DNA of 64,000 nucleotides from Liolophura sinensis (lineage: Eukaryota > Mollusca > Polyplacophora > Chitonida > Chitonidae): assembly GCF_032854445.1 (NCBI RefSeq), contig NW_027017967.1:124001-188000 (forward strand), in the 5' to 3' direction. The notes under the pieces were generated by a model, which searched no databases, was not told the DNA's origin, and saw only the letters and a list, made by a program, of their open reading frames with translations. Each line of letters opens with the position of its first letter. The first letter of the stretch is position 1. Both the position numbers and the translations under genes were made by a program. Below are positions 10,905 through 21,415 of this stretch, piece by piece.

Positions 10905-11944
10905 AGATTATGTACAGTATATGGAATCTGGCGACATAGATGGCATTTTTCAACTAAGGTAGAGTATTTCACACAATGGATGGTATTTTCAACTTCGGTA
11001 GAGTGCTTTTAGACCATACATGATCTTTGTCAACACAGACGGCATTTTCAACTGAGAACCAATGCGAATGAACCGAAATTTTAACTGCAAAGTAAAAACA
11101 TTTGAGAACTATTTCTTTCTGAAACAATATTCGATCAATTTGAGATTTAGCATGTATAGCAAGCGTTCCATAGAGACTTTTTTGGTCTGAAAAAAGATGA
11201 GGTGTGTATGCAAATTAGGTTTTGGAAATTACACGCGATGTGACGTCATAGGAAAAACGGAAAATAGAAACTGAGGATTCTTTTCATGTCACCTGATATT
11301 GTTTGACCTCCTGATCATGAATCCAATCTTATTTTTGCTCTGCGATGTATATTTTTGTTGGAATGTGTGATGAAAACGCTAAAATTAGAATTTGCTTCAT
11401 TTTTGCAGATAATGTGGCAGAAGTTAAGTAACTATTACAGCTATAAAGATGGCTGAGTACAAATGGATATATCTACTGTAGTGTACTAATCGTTGAAGTG
11501 TCTTAAAAAATACGGCAGTTGAAGAGTTGAAAAAATCGTCCAAAGGTCAATTTGCTATATTTGGCACTTGGACGTCCCCATGTTATATTATGTATTTTAA
11601 ATCCATTTATAAATAGGAGGAAAGGACGAAAATTATAAGCACGCTAACCAATGTAGTTTCACGTCCTGATCACGAATCTGGATTTATTTCATACCTGCGA
11701 CGTAAAATTTTACCGTGAACTGCGATCAAATTGCGGGAACAAAGGCAATTTGCAACATATTTTGAGGTCTAGGGACAGAAAACTAGTATATTTGTAAAGC
11801 TGAAAATCAATGAGTGCAAAGAGCTATACATGTACTCTATGTGCTGAAAATCGTTCAACTGTGTTTAAAAAAACGGGGAGTGGGGTGGAATATGCACACC
11901 TTCAAATATTGTCCAAAAGTGAATTTAATCATTTGGCACATATA
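10905..11944. repeat. Degenerate repeats, no gene
   Basis: 10915-11100 matches, inverted, the TTGAAAAATGCC repeat at 110-300. 11150-11940 matches, inverted and diverged, sequence around 40080-41010, including the phrases GACCTCCTGATCATGAATC and TTGGCAC...GACGTCCCCATG. The Tc1-like copies T2 and T3 both sit at the edge of this repeat. No coding signature is seen. Confidence 0.5.
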
Positions 11945-12136
11945 CACTCTTCAACAAAAGAAACGCAAAACCCAAATATCAATGTAAATTTGATGTTATT
12001 CAAGGACGTGTAGGTCAGCGGAAAACACAGAGACATAAATGAAATTTTGTGGAGCAATGCATTGCTATGTTGTCCATATTTCATGAGAATAACAGTCATC
12101 ACAGTCATTACTGCTGTCCACCAGGTGGTGTTGAAG

Positions 12137-13414
12137 TCAGTACCACGTATGACCACCTCCAGCTGCTACCACTGCCCGACACGTCCTGGGTACTGTTCGA
12201 ATCAGTCGTTGGATGTTTTGTTGTGGAATCCTTCTCCATTCCTCCTGCAGCATGTGGAACAACTGTTGAAGATTCTGTGGTGGAATACGACGTCGACGCA
12301 CCCGTCTATCGATCTGATCCCAAAGGTGTTCGATTGGGTTTAGATCCGGGGATTTGGAGGGCCAGGGAAGGGTGTTGATGTTGTTATTGGCCAGGTAGTC
12401 CACGGTGGCACGTGCTGTGTGGGGCCTGGCGTTGTCCTGTTGGAAGAGCTGCCGTTGAAGGTGTTCGATTGGGTTTAGATCCGGGGATTTGGAGGGCCAG
12501 GGAAGGGTATTAATGTTGTTATTGGCCAGGTAGTCCACGGTGGCACGTGCTGTGTGGGGCCTGGCGTTGTCCTGTTGGAAGAGCTGCCGTTGAAGGTGTT
12601 CGATTGGGTTTAGATCCGGGGATTTGGAGGGCCAGGGAAGGGTATTAATGTTGTTATTGGCCAGGTAGTCCACGGTGGCACGTGCTGTGTGGGGCCTGGC
12701 GTTGTCCTGTTGGAAGAGCTGCCGTTGAAGGTCAACAAGGCAAAGGACGTGCGGGCGGAGAATCTGGTTGATGTATCGATTCGTCGTCAGATTGCCTTGG
12801 ACAAGCACAAGCTCCGATCTGCGGGTGTATGAGATCGCTCCCCACACCATAATACTCCCTCCACCGAATCTGTCCACCTGTCTGATGCAGTGAGGAGCAA
12901 AACGTTCATGACATCGTCTGTAGACACGGTCTATATCATCACGTCCACTGAGGAGATAACGGGATTCATCGCTAAACCATATTCGCCTCCAGTTTGCCAG
13001 GTTCCATGGCAGCACCGCGGTAGACCATCTCACTCGTCGACGTCGATGTAGTCGTGTCAAGGAGGGGGCAACATTTGGACGTTTGGCACGTATTCCTTCT
13101 TCTCGGAGACGGTTCCTGATTGTCTGATCGGACACTCTTCGGGCTTCAAACTGTTCTTGTGCTGTGTCCCGGGCGGTACGATGGCGGTCACGTAGGTGGG
13201 TTACCAGGATGTACCGATCTTGAGCAGGTGTGGTGACTCTAGGTCTTCCTGATCTTGGACGGTCATTTGTCAAATTTGTTTGACGAAATCCATCCCACAA
13301 CCGAGTTATTGTGCTGGGATGAACGTTGAAGATCCTTGCCACCTCACTCTTTGATTCGCCAGCTTGCAATCGTCCAATTGCCTGATTTCGGTCGGCAGCG
13401 TTGAGATGTCCCAT
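12137..13414 (-). CDS. Tc1-like DD34E transposase with an internal 45-residue triplication
   Basis: The family cuts and pastes its element at TA sites. The start is taken as MGHLNAADRNQ (13412-13414), matching the other two copies; the frame is open upstream to 13519. In order: two N-terminal helix-turn-helix DNA-binding regions (LQAGESKSEVARIF, QTIRNRLREEGI), FSDESRY (first Asp), QQDNARPH (second Asp) and SPDLNPIEH (Glu). There are 34 residues between the second Asp and the Glu, as in DD34E transposases. At 12325-12729 a 135-bp unit is present three times in frame, each time carrying the D...E pair, so the protein is 425 residues instead of about 335. The frame is intact, but the catalytic fold is probably disrupted. 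Confidence 0.85.
   Translation of the reverse strand: MGHLNAADRNQAIGRLQAGESKSEVARIFNVHPSTITRLWDGFRQTNLTNDRPRSGRPRVTTPAQDRYILVTHLRDRHRTARDTAQEQFEARRVSDQTIRNRLREEGIRAKRPNVAPSLTRLHRRRRVRWSTAVLPWNLANWRRIWFSDESRYLLSGRDDIDRVYRRCHERFAPHCIRQVDRFGGGSIMVWGAISYTRRSELVLVQGNLTTNRYINQILRPHVLCLVDLQRQLFQQDNARPHTARATVDYLANNNINTLPWPSKSPDLNPIEHLQRQLFQQDNARPHTARATVDYLANNNINTLPWPSKSPDLNPIEHLQRQLFQQDNARPHTARATVDYLANNNINTLPWPSKSPDLNPIEHLWDQIDRRVRRRRIPPQNLQQLFHMLQEEWRRIPQQNIQRLIRTVPRTCRAVVAAGGGHTWY
12325..12729 (-). repeat. Three tandem 135-bp in-frame units inside the transposase
   Basis: The boundary phrase GGTGTTCGATTGGG starts at 12325, 12460 and 12595, exactly 135 bp apart. The copies are nearly identical; for example they differ at a GTGTTGATG/GTATTAATG position. 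135 is a multiple of three, so the reading frame survives. The near identity suggests a recent event, or an assembly artefact. Confidence 0.9.
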
Positions 13415-13742
13415 TTTCGTGTACAGTACTTGCAAAGATATTGGATAAAATTGTGAGATTCGTTTGGGTCTTTTATAGTCACATGCTGTACTCATGTTTT
13501 GCACGTGACAAACAATCATTGTGCCTGAACTTCGTCCTGCACGACATCAACGCACATCATAACAATCCTAATTGATAAAACCGTTCAAAATCGTTTTTGG
13601 TTGCGTTTAGTCAAGGATGATCTTCTGAAACATTCCAGTGACAATGTGCAACCCTACAAAACTGTTTGAGTTAACATATGTGTACAAAATTGTAAGTATA
13701 ATTTTTGAATTTCACTTTGCGTTTCTTTTTTTGAAGAGTGTG

Positions 13743-14069
13743 TAAAGAAACGTGCTGGCAAGTTTTTTTTTATCCGCCTTTTAATTAACACCGGACAAAG
13801 AACTGGAGCAGTCCTTAGTATTACTGTGGCCCAACTAAATCGCGCCAAATGTGTGGAGGGAGACTGAATAATAAATGTGTTAGAACATAAGACGGGATAA
13901 AACGGGCCAGCTGCGTTTGACATTCCAGGGCATTTCTACGATGAACTTCTGTTTTATTGCGATCAGACCCCAAACGAATCATTTGAATTTGTTTGTAAAA
14001 TTGGTATTAGGGACATGTGTTTTTTTTCCTACCCCTCTTGCTGAATCAGTGTTTTGGAAACGAGCTGCA
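13743..14069 (+). repeat. Left arm of a 327-bp inverted repeat
   Basis: It runs from AAACGTGCTGGCAAGTTTTT to TTTTGGAAACGAGCTGCA and is repeated in inverse at 15353-15679 with a few per cent difference. Its outermost ~18 bp (AGAAACGTGCTGGCAAG) are codons of the TR3 recombinase fragment, so the duplication took in the edge of that gene. Its left border abuts T2. Confidence 0.88.
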
Positions 14070-14087
14070 CCACATGCAATACAGCGC

Positions 14088-14360
14088 GGGGCCTCCTTGG
14101 CTCAGTCTGTTAGCGCGCTACCACAGCGTAATGATTCAGGAGTCTCTAACCAATGCGGTCGCTGAGAGTTCAAGTTCTGCTCATCCTGGCTTCCTCTCAG
14201 GCCGTACGTGAGAAGGTTTGTCAGCATCCCGACGGATGGTCGTGGGTTTTCCCCGGGCTGTGCCCGTTTTCCACCCACCATAATGTTGGACGCTGTCGTA
14301 TAAGTGAAATATTCTTGAGTACGGCGTAAAACACCAATCAAAGAGAAAGATAATAGAGAT
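14088..14360 (+). mobile_element. SINE1 copy with clear target duplication
   Basis: It runs from GGGGCCTCCTTGGCTCAGT to CACCAATCAAAGAG. The 11-bp target duplication CAATACAGCGC is at 14077-14087 and 14361-14371. It inserted in the spacer of the inverted repeat, next to its left arm. Confidence 0.92.
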
Positions 14361-14371
14361 CAATACAGCGC

Positions 14372-14814
14372 ACTTGTCTGTGTACTGTTCAGCCTATGTG
14401 GGATACCATTTCGCCTCACAAATGAAATTGTAGAACTGTGGCTAACGTATTGCCCTAAGGATATGAGTTAACCGTTATACGTTGTGAACCACCACAGAAT
14501 TTAATGGTAAATGTATATAAATCTAGATCTCTTCTACCCGTTTGCAGTATTCGCAACTGAATGAAATACGCGGCCCGTAAATTATAAACTACCATATATA
14601 CATGTAGATCAAAACATCGCATTATCCACTCTATAGCGAATACTATTAAATTTTCATATATCACAGTTCATAACCCACATACAGTAGGCCACATCGCGAA
14701 GTAGTAAAACAGCAGCGCATTATTTTAGTAGTGAAATGACATATATAAATTAAGCAATAGCAGATGTAGATAAAATTCGACACACCAACCTACAAGGTAG
14801 TATACGCAATTATC
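14372..14814. other. Spacer with no recognisable gene
   Basis: It is AT-rich, with no long frame, no repeat recognised from elsewhere in the window and no RNA signature. It lies downstream of the poly-A signal of the SOCS-box fragment. Confidence 0.5.
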
Positions 14815-14820
14815 TTTATT
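14815..14820 (-). terminator. Poly-A signal AATAAA of the SOCS-box fragment
   Basis: On the minus strand the end of the frame reads TAT TAA ATAAAG, so the AATAAA overlaps the stop codon. A poly-A signal directly at the stop supports this being a true gene 3' end, though an extremely short 3' UTR. Confidence 0.55.
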
Positions 14821-15260
14821 TAATACCGCAAATCAATATAGTGTTTTAATTCCTGAGGGAGATCAAGACCTCTTATTAACTCGGGTAATTTCATCCTTTT
14901 GTTCTGCTTTAAACATTCCCTGATAGCGCATCTAGCATAATGTAGTAAACTGTTAACACCCCTCAAACTGAGAAGAAGCAGCAGCGCTTGGGGAGCGTCG
15001 CAGGAGGAGGGGGGATGGGGTAAGCCTCCGCACCGCACAACCGACACATTCCAGGCATAATAAAGTTTGGGGCTCTTGAGGATACTTAAGAAGCAGCAGG
15101 GTACAGGCGCTTGGCTTTTTGGACCACAACCAAAAATAGTGGTTCCGTTTCAAGGGGTCGACCCATACAACACACAACAAAAGAACTTCGGCATTTAAAC
15201 ATTTCGCCGCTAGCTGCAAAGGGGCGGTGCAACAACATCGCCTGGAATAAGAGGGCTCGA
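14820..15260 (-). pseudogene. Ankyrin/SOCS-box (ASB-like) gene 3' fragment
   Basis: The last ~45 residues match a SOCS box. The BC-box part is SLLHYARCAIRECL, fitting [S/T/P]-L-x3-[C/S/A]-x3-hydrophobic. The Cul5-box part is GLDLPQELKHYIDL, like the LPLP..LKDYLL core. In the family this box recruits elongin B/C and cullin-5 as a ubiquitin ligase adaptor. Upstream, in another frame (about 15100-15230), PLQLAAKCLNAEVLLL resembles an ankyrin helix pair, so a frameshift near 15050 is likely. No start is found, and the frame runs into the inverted-repeat arm. The SOCS box is fairly sure; the ankyrin call is weaker. Confidence 0.6.
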
Positions 15261-15352
15261 ACATTTCAATAATTGAAGGGGTAGAGTTCAAGTAATATTC
15301 TATGGACCGCAAAATGTGGTTAGGGGAGTACTTCGCATTTGAGCTTACAGAA

Positions 15353-15679
15353 TGCAGCTCGTTTCCAAAACACTGATTCAGCAAGAGGGGTAGGAAAAAA
15401 TACACATGTCCCCGATACCAATTTTACAAACAAATTCAAATGATTCGTTTGGGGACTGATCGCCATAAAACAGAAGTTCATCGTAGAAATGCCCTGGAAT
15501 GTCAAACGCAGCTGGCCCGTTTTATCCCGTCTTATGTTCTAACACATTTATTATTCAGTCTCCCTCCACACATTGGCGCGATTTAGTTGGGCCACAGTAA
15601 TACTAATGACTGCTCCAGTTCTTTGTCCGGTGTTAATTAAAAGGCGGATAAAAAAAACTTGCCAGCACGTTTCTGTATT
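15353..15679 (-). repeat. Right arm of the 327-bp inverted repeat
   Basis: It is the inverse of 13743-14069. On its outer side it runs without a break into the TR3 recombinase fragment (codons RNVLAS), so this arm is probably the original locus and the left arm the copy. Confidence 0.88.
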
Positions 15680-16475
15680 CTGTGGCCGTCACCTCCGGCC
15701 GACTTCCCGCTATGAGATCGGCGAGAATGGCTTCCGTCAGTTTTATTGTTTTGCATTCATCGAGTTTCGCCGCTTCTTCTGGTGTTAGTATAGCACCAGC
15801 ACATTCTTCCGCCTTTGCGATTTTTTGTCTCTTTGCTTTCTTCCGCAGAGACGTGGTCCAAGCTCAAATGTTGGTCCGTAACGTTTAAGCATGTCCGCGA
15901 CCGGCCATAAAATCTGCCCAACAGGACATGCTGCACAAGAAGCTTTTATCGTTCCAATAGCGACTTCTTCCCGATTAAGCTGATAGACCAACCAAGATTT
16001 CACCAGAAAACTGTTTAAAGAATCTTCGAGATCGTGTCCCGTGCTAATAGCACTCCACACAGCAAGCACTTGCCGCACATGTTGATGAACGGTGGATTTT
16101 GTTTTCTCGCCGCCATCGAAACCTTCGGCCCATTGTTTGAAAGCCTCCAAGAGCTTTTCAGCCGTCGCATTTCTTTCATTGTGCTCCGTCTCGACTATCT
16201 CTGGCGCAGACAAAACGGGATCCTTCGAAATTGCTTTATCCGCAAAATTTTTTTCCAATATCTCTTCATTCTCGGGGCCGTTAAATGGATGGGTAATTCG
16301 AAGATATTTGTCTACACTCACAACAGATGTCTTGCAAAGAGGACAATTCCAGTGTCTGTCGCTCCTCCCTCCTCGTCTTCGTTCTTTATTAGCCATGCTG
16401 TGCACCCAGCTCATGTGGCGTGCGGCGTCAACAGTTGGCGTCCCCACATGGAACACACTTTGCGAGGGCGCGGAT
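15677..16475 (-). pseudogene. TR3: divergent zinc-finger tyrosine recombinase, N-terminal half
   Basis: Starting near 16475, a Cys pair (KCVPCG) and then a second finger (WNCPLCK...YLRITH) precede a core-binding region. LLEAFKQWAEGFDGG...HQHVRQVLAVW...GHDLEDSL aligns with TR1 LLQTFCDWLESFDGG...HTTHVRRIWG...EYDLEACM. After a frameshift near 15800, AEECAGAILTPEEAAKL...LTEAILADL aligns with the TR1/TR2 stretch before the catalytic domain. The gene is cut at the inverted repeat, and the catalytic half is absent. It is clearly a different lineage from TR1/TR2, not a recent copy. It faces away from the DHFR fragment. Confidence 0.75.
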
Positions 16476-16661
16476 TTTTGCTTGTTTGTTTGCGCATCGG
16501 GCGGTCGGTGTTTAGTTTGTAACCAAATCGTCTGAGTCGTCGAATTTCATGTTTTAATTAGAGTGGCGGGGAAGAAAAATTCTGGCTTGCCATTTTTTTT
16601 AAACCAGATGATGAAATCCGGGCGAGCTGAATGAGTTGCCAACACTTAAAAAATAAACACG

Positions 16662-16669
16662 TATAAAAA
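16662..16669 (+). promoter_or_regulatory. TATA-like box upstream of the DHFR fragment
   Basis: TATAAAAA lies 31 bp before the DHFR ATG. TTCCTCACAG directly before the ATG would also serve as a splice acceptor. Either is weak evidence alone. Confidence 0.35.
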
Positions 16670-16699
16670 GAATCGAAACAACAACCTTTTCCTCACAGC

Positions 16700-17080
<381 letters not shown>

Positions 17081-17094
17081 ATTTTTTATTATCG

Positions 17095-17495
17095 AATAAA
17101 AAAACCAAATTTAAGTTGTAAAAGACCATTTTAATGTTGCCAAATGACAAACGTTGCAAAAGAATTTAAATTGTAAACTACCACTTCCATGTTGCAAAAA
17201 TCCATGTTGAGAAATGCCAATTCGATTAGAAAGACCAAATTTCAGTTGTAAAATACCACTTTAATGTTGCGAAATGCCAATGTTGCAAAATGACAAACGT
17301 TGCAAAAGAATTTAAATTGTAAACCACCACTTCAGTGTTGCAAAATTCCATGTTAAAAATGCCAAATCGAGGAGAAAGATCAAAACAGTAGAAAACCAAA
17401 ATCGCAAAACCACGTCCGCGTTGGGGAATACTAAAAGCGTCAAGTTGACCAAAGCCATCTTGTACATCGACAAAGGAGGCAAAAAAACGATTTTA
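17095..17495. repeat. TTGCAAAATGCCA-type short repeats
   Basis: Two ~110-bp units (17100-17210, 17225-17350) repeat ATTTAAATTGTAAAC, ATGTTGCAAAATGCCA and AACGTTGCAAAAGAATTT. They resemble the motifs at 110-300 and 10915-11070 and fill the gap between the DHFR fragment and the TR2 3' end. No gene. Confidence 0.55.
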
Positions 17496-17552
17496 GTTGG
17501 TGGGGGATTGTTGTTGTTCTTCTATACCCTCTGTCTTCTTTGGAACACACGC

Positions 17553-18293
17553 CTATGTAGAAGCTTGGCCACCCGCCATGATCTTGCTGGCTATCTCCAT
17601 GGTCCGTGTTCTCCCCATTTGTAGAGCGTAATATTCTCCTGCTGTCCTCTCACTATGGCCCATGACCCTGGACAACTCTCCAGGCAACACAAGGTGCTTC
17701 GACCACATTTGTGCCGTGGCCGACTTCCTGATTATTGTGGCGTTGATTTTCTTCTTGAACACCTTTGCATACCTGGAGTTGATCAGGGTGGTGATCTCTG
17801 TGTTGGCGAAACCCCTCTCGTTGGATTGACAGATGAAGAGGCGTTTGTCCTCACTCTTTGGCCGCAGTGAACGCACGTAATCATTTAGTTGGTTAAAGAC
17901 ATCTCTGGGAAGACACAGATGGGCGGGGCCGTGGTATGCGGTCTTGTGTTCGATGACACTGATGATGACATCTCCTTTCTCATGCTTGCTGTCGCGATGG
18001 GCGCGACGAAAGTCTTCCAGTGTCATGTTAATAACTGCACCCGAGCGCTGCCCTGTGATAAGAAGAATCTTCACTGCCAAGTAGGCGACCACATCCAGGT
18101 ACAAGCCCAGTTTTACGGGACCTTCACGCTCTCCTTTGAGACGGGCAATGGCACGCTGTGTCACCGATGACTTGTCCACTGTTCGCACATCTTTGGGAGT
18201 GACAAACAACTCTGCCTGCTTTACTCTTTTTCTCCACGTTTCCGCCCTCGAGCTCTCTCTAATGATCGTATTCCAGTGAGTGATCTTCCGCAT
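17553..18293 (-). other. TR2 intact tyrosine-recombinase catalytic domain
   Basis: This open 246-codon frame holds the recombinase catalytic core that cuts and rejoins DNA through a tyrosine-DNA link. All catalytic positions except the HxxR His are conserved (residues are listed in the TR2 gene entry). Compared with TR1 it lacks 9 bp (in frame) near the end, and both copies stop at the same TAG. Whether the frame is translated from an internal start is unknown. Confidence 0.85.
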
Positions 18294-18939
18294 CGGGGTC
18301 TGAGCTCATTCTATGTTCTTCTCCCGACTGAACCTTGCCCATAGGCTGAAGGAAGACAAGTATGACATTACACTCCCAGGCGCTAAGGTTTCACCTTTCA
18401 TAGTGTGATTTATCCAGCGGTGAATGGTTTGGGGCTCCATGCGCGCCTCCAAGTCGTATTCTAGCGACACGTCTCCCCCAGATCCTCCTCACATGTGGGG
18501 AGTGCTGTTCTGCCGCCGAATGTTTTCTCAGCCCTTTATCAAAAGACTCAAACCAGTCAAAAAATGTCTGAAGAAGGTTGCCCGCTTCCGAGGGCACATA
18601 TACCTCTTCTCCTGTAGGTTTTGGTACTGGCGTACCGCTGTCGTCCTCATCCCCTTCCTCGGAAGCCACTTCCGGAGACAGGACCTCCACGCTGATGTCT
18701 AGTGGCGAGACGCTTGCATCATCCGCCTGATGAGAACTCGGAGCATTCACCCATTGTTCCACCTGCTGGTCTGCTTCACAACAGAATAGCGACATCATCT
18801 GGGTGAACTTTTTCTTTTTTCGCTTCAGGCCGTGTTTGTTGACTAGGTGGAAGTCAACCCCTGAGATGTCTGTTCAGGCGAGTGAACGGATTTCCGCACT
18901 CAGGACACGTGACCCTGGGCCTGGCCTGCGGGGAAAATT

Positions 18940-19020
18940 GCATGAGCGGTACGGTTCCCTACCCGATTCTTCCCGCTCCTTCAGTTTCTGTAGAAGTGAT
19001 GGGGACAAGGAGGATATATC

Positions 19021-19067
<47 letters not shown>

Positions 19068-19345
19068 TGAAAACCATGCTGAAAATAGTAAGAACAATAA
19101 TAACAATGATGCTGAAAACAATAATAATGAAAATGATGCTGAAGATAATAATACCAATGATGCTGAAAATAATGATAACAACAATAAGAATAAGAATATT
19201 GACAGCATTTATGATATTGACATGAAAATGGATAAGAAATAAGCAAGCCTTACTTACCTCGGACTTTACACTGTCCACATGGCTTTCCGTACCCGATTCT
19301 TCCCGCTCCTTCAGTTTATGTAGAAGAGATTGAGACAAGGAGGCT
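18940..19345 (-). repeat. Tandem duplicated micro-exons with ATT/AAT microsatellite introns
   Basis: The phrase CTGAAGGAGCGGGAAGAATCGGGTA recurs near 18975 and 19320 (and in TR1 near 10600), each followed by acidic codons (ESG...VDSVKSE) and mostly by GTAAGT. The intervening introns hold AAT runs (19019-19062) and GATGCTGAAAATAATA-type repeats. Exon plus intron has thus been duplicated; one copy is fused to the zinc-finger exon by deletion. Confidence 0.7.
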
Positions 19346-19589
19346 ATTTTAATAATAATAATAATAACAGCAATAACAATGCTGCTGAAAATAATAGCAA
19401 CAATATTAAGAAAAAGAATATTGGCAGCACTTATGATATTGATATGAAAATGTATAAGAAATAAGCATGCCTTACCTCGGACTTTACACTGTCCACATCA
19501 CTTTCCCTTTCGGAATCCCGCTTGCTCGGTATCTATAGAAGAGATAAGGTTATACTATTTTATTATTAATATCTTCTTATTGTTATTAT

Positions 19590-19670
19590 ATAACCTGGAA
19601 AGGTCTGTCAGCAGCCGGCAAATGGTGGTGAAATATTCTTGAGTACCGCATAAAACACCAATAAAATAAA
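19590..19670 (+). mobile_element. SINE1 tail fragment
   Basis: Only GGTCTGTCAGCAGCCGGC and the tail GAAATATTCTTGAGTACCGC...ACACCAATAAAATAAATA remain, inside the first TR2 intron. Confidence 0.7.
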
Positions 19671-19847
19671 TATAACCTGTGTAGTAGTATCATCTCACAA
19701 CGTCAAGTTCAAATCCGGTCAATCGTCATTTACCTGAGACTAACGAAGGCGGATGAAGAAAACTTCATCCTCGGCATCTGACTCAATCTTCCTTTTGGAA
19801 CCTCTAACCCTCTTAAAGACTTCCTCTGACTCATGTGATTCTGACAT

Positions 19848-20240
19848 CTTCAGCTGTAGACAAGAAGGTTTGATCGCATGTACATTGGATTACACTAAGA
19901 CATTTGACAAATTTAACATGGGTAATATAAGTTACCTCCAGAAAAGGCGGTTTCGCCATGCACAACGCCGAGCCAAGTTTTAATTTTCCGCTAGTACTTT
20001 TAGATTCTTGGCTGTAAATACCTTATGAACCGCTGACATTGCAATATTTACTACTTATCACGTCGTAAGTCAGACGACACGGGAGCAAAAACTCTGTAAA
20101 ATGCTGTAACACAACACGCTGCTGTTCCTTGAACTTCACCAAAAGTGCAGTTAACGCGACCGTATATATGTATTACATGCTGTAATGTTTCCCGCCTGTT
20201 CTGTCGCACGTTAAATTTTTATAAAAAGCGCCCTCAACTT
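19848..20240 (-). promoter_or_regulatory. TR2 promoter and 5' leader, shared with the RING-like genes
   Basis: Read on the minus strand, CTTGGCTC..CGTTG, GGCGAAACCGCC, GGAGGTAACTTAT, ACCCATGTTAAATT, CTTAGTGTAATCCAATGTAC and CTTGTCTACAGCTGAAGATG match the leader before the RING-like genes (29400-29530, and 36519-36620 inverse). In both genes the match runs exactly to the first ATG. An upstream part with TTTATAAAAATTT near 20220 is also matched at 28517-28960. A shared promoter on two unrelated ORFs implies exchange within one element family. Confidence 0.75.
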
Positions 20241-21415
20241 TACCCTCCACTCTGAAAATTGTTTAAAAAATCCCCGGTTGACACTTGACTTTGAACTTTG
20301 GATATGTCATGCCCCCGTGACTTCTCAGTTGACCTACTCAGTGACCTCTGATTTTTTACCTACATTTGAGATAAAACGTCCGGAACGAACTATCCCAAAA
20401 GTATGTCAAAGGTCGGAGGTAAACGAAAAGGTCAAGATTTGACTTCAAGGTCATTGGAGCATCTCGTGTCAAAAGGTCAAGGTAAAGGCTCTATTAGGAT
20501 TTTTGTATAAATGTTTAAAGTCAAGGTCAAACATTCGACCGCCATTTTGAAGGTCAAAATCGAGAAGGAGGTCAAAAAGAACCCTATTTTCTTAATTTCT
20601 GACCTCGATTACTCCTGGTTTTAAAGTTTGAACCCAATCGGAGACAAAAATGTTTCGACCCATTTTTTCGTTAAAGGGTTTTTGTCTCAAACTTTGATAC
20701 AAAGAGTAATCGAGGTCAGCAATCAAGAATTTGAGGTCGGTTTTGACCTTGACCCTGAAATTGACCTCCAAAATAGCGGTCGAAATTTTGGCCTTCACTT
20801 TGAACAGTTCCTTTGACCCTGACTTTTTGACACGTAATGCTCCAATAAACCTGAAGTCGAACTATAACCTTTTGTTTGATCTCCAACCTATAACCTCGTA
20901 TTCAGATAGTGCAATCCAGTTGAACTATATAAAAAGAAGTTTAGAGGGTAGAGGTAAAGTCACGAGGCAACCTGAAGGTCCCAGGGGCATAACATGTCAA
21001 AAAGTCAAGGCCGTGCGTCACTTAGATATTTTTTGAAAGGATTTTAAAGTTGGGGTGAAAATTTTGACCGCCATTTTGGAGCTTAAGATGGAGGTCGAGG
21101 TCAAACCCAACCTCATATTCGTGCCCTCCGACCTTGATTACCCTTTGTGTCAAAGTTTGAGGTCGATCGGAGAAAAAAAGTTTTAAACTTATTTTCCACG
21201 TTGAAGCATAGGGCCTATGTTATTAGATAGCCTGCAATGTTAAAGCCACGTTATTAGATAGAGGTCAGAAACTCTTTTTCCCTGATTGACGTCAAACTTT
21301 AATACCAGGGGTAATCAAGGTCGTAAATCACGAATCCGAGGTCAGATCTGACCTTGAATTCGACCTTAACCTTAAAGAATGTGATTTGAGGGGCGATAAC
21401 ACATAAACCAAAGAA
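20241..21415. repeat. GACCTT/AGGTCA palindromic repeat, block 2
   Basis: It has the same composition as 2720-3545, to which it is the closest relative; both share GACTTTTTGACAC, CCTTTGTGTCAAAGTTTGAGG and GATAGCTCCC before the satellite. No gene. Confidence 0.75.

Larger units (their letters stand above)
11945..13740 (-). mobile_element. Tc1/mariner-like transposon, copy T2
   Basis: Inverted terminal repeats (CACTCTTCAACAAAAGAAACG and its complement) bound one transposase gene. A TATA-like TATAAAAG (minus strand, about 13470-13477) lies about 60 bp upstream of the ATG at 13414. TA precedes the left end; the right flank reads TGTA. This is the only one of three copies whose transposase frame is still open. 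Confidence 0.9.
17500..19847 (-). pseudogene. TR2: zinc-finger tyrosine recombinase gene, copy 2
   Basis: Exon 1 (19734-19847) starts MSESHESEEVFKR and ends at a GTAAAT donor, with a TAG two codons before it. Micro-exons (about 19489-19545 and 19255-19320) encode KRDSERESDVDSVKSE-like acidic repeats. A long exon follows. The catalytic domain (17553-18293) is open and keeps Arg83 (TGQRSGAV), Lys117 (EHKTAY), Arg189 (RKSAT), His213 (MGHS) and Tyr221/222 (EYYAL); the usual first His of the HxxR box is Thr. Lesions: ~95 bp of finger 2 missing near 18860, an extra C at about 18476, TGA near 18306 and TAG at 17553-17555 (both shared with TR1). The C-terminal exons of TR1 are absent. The catalytic domain is family-typical, but the whole gene is broken. 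Confidence 0.82.

Noticed and set aside
17940-17960. CTGATGA words as hammerhead ribozyme cores (also near 9632, 18728)
   Set aside because: No flanking stems or GAAA partner at the right distance; these lie in recombinase coding sequence.
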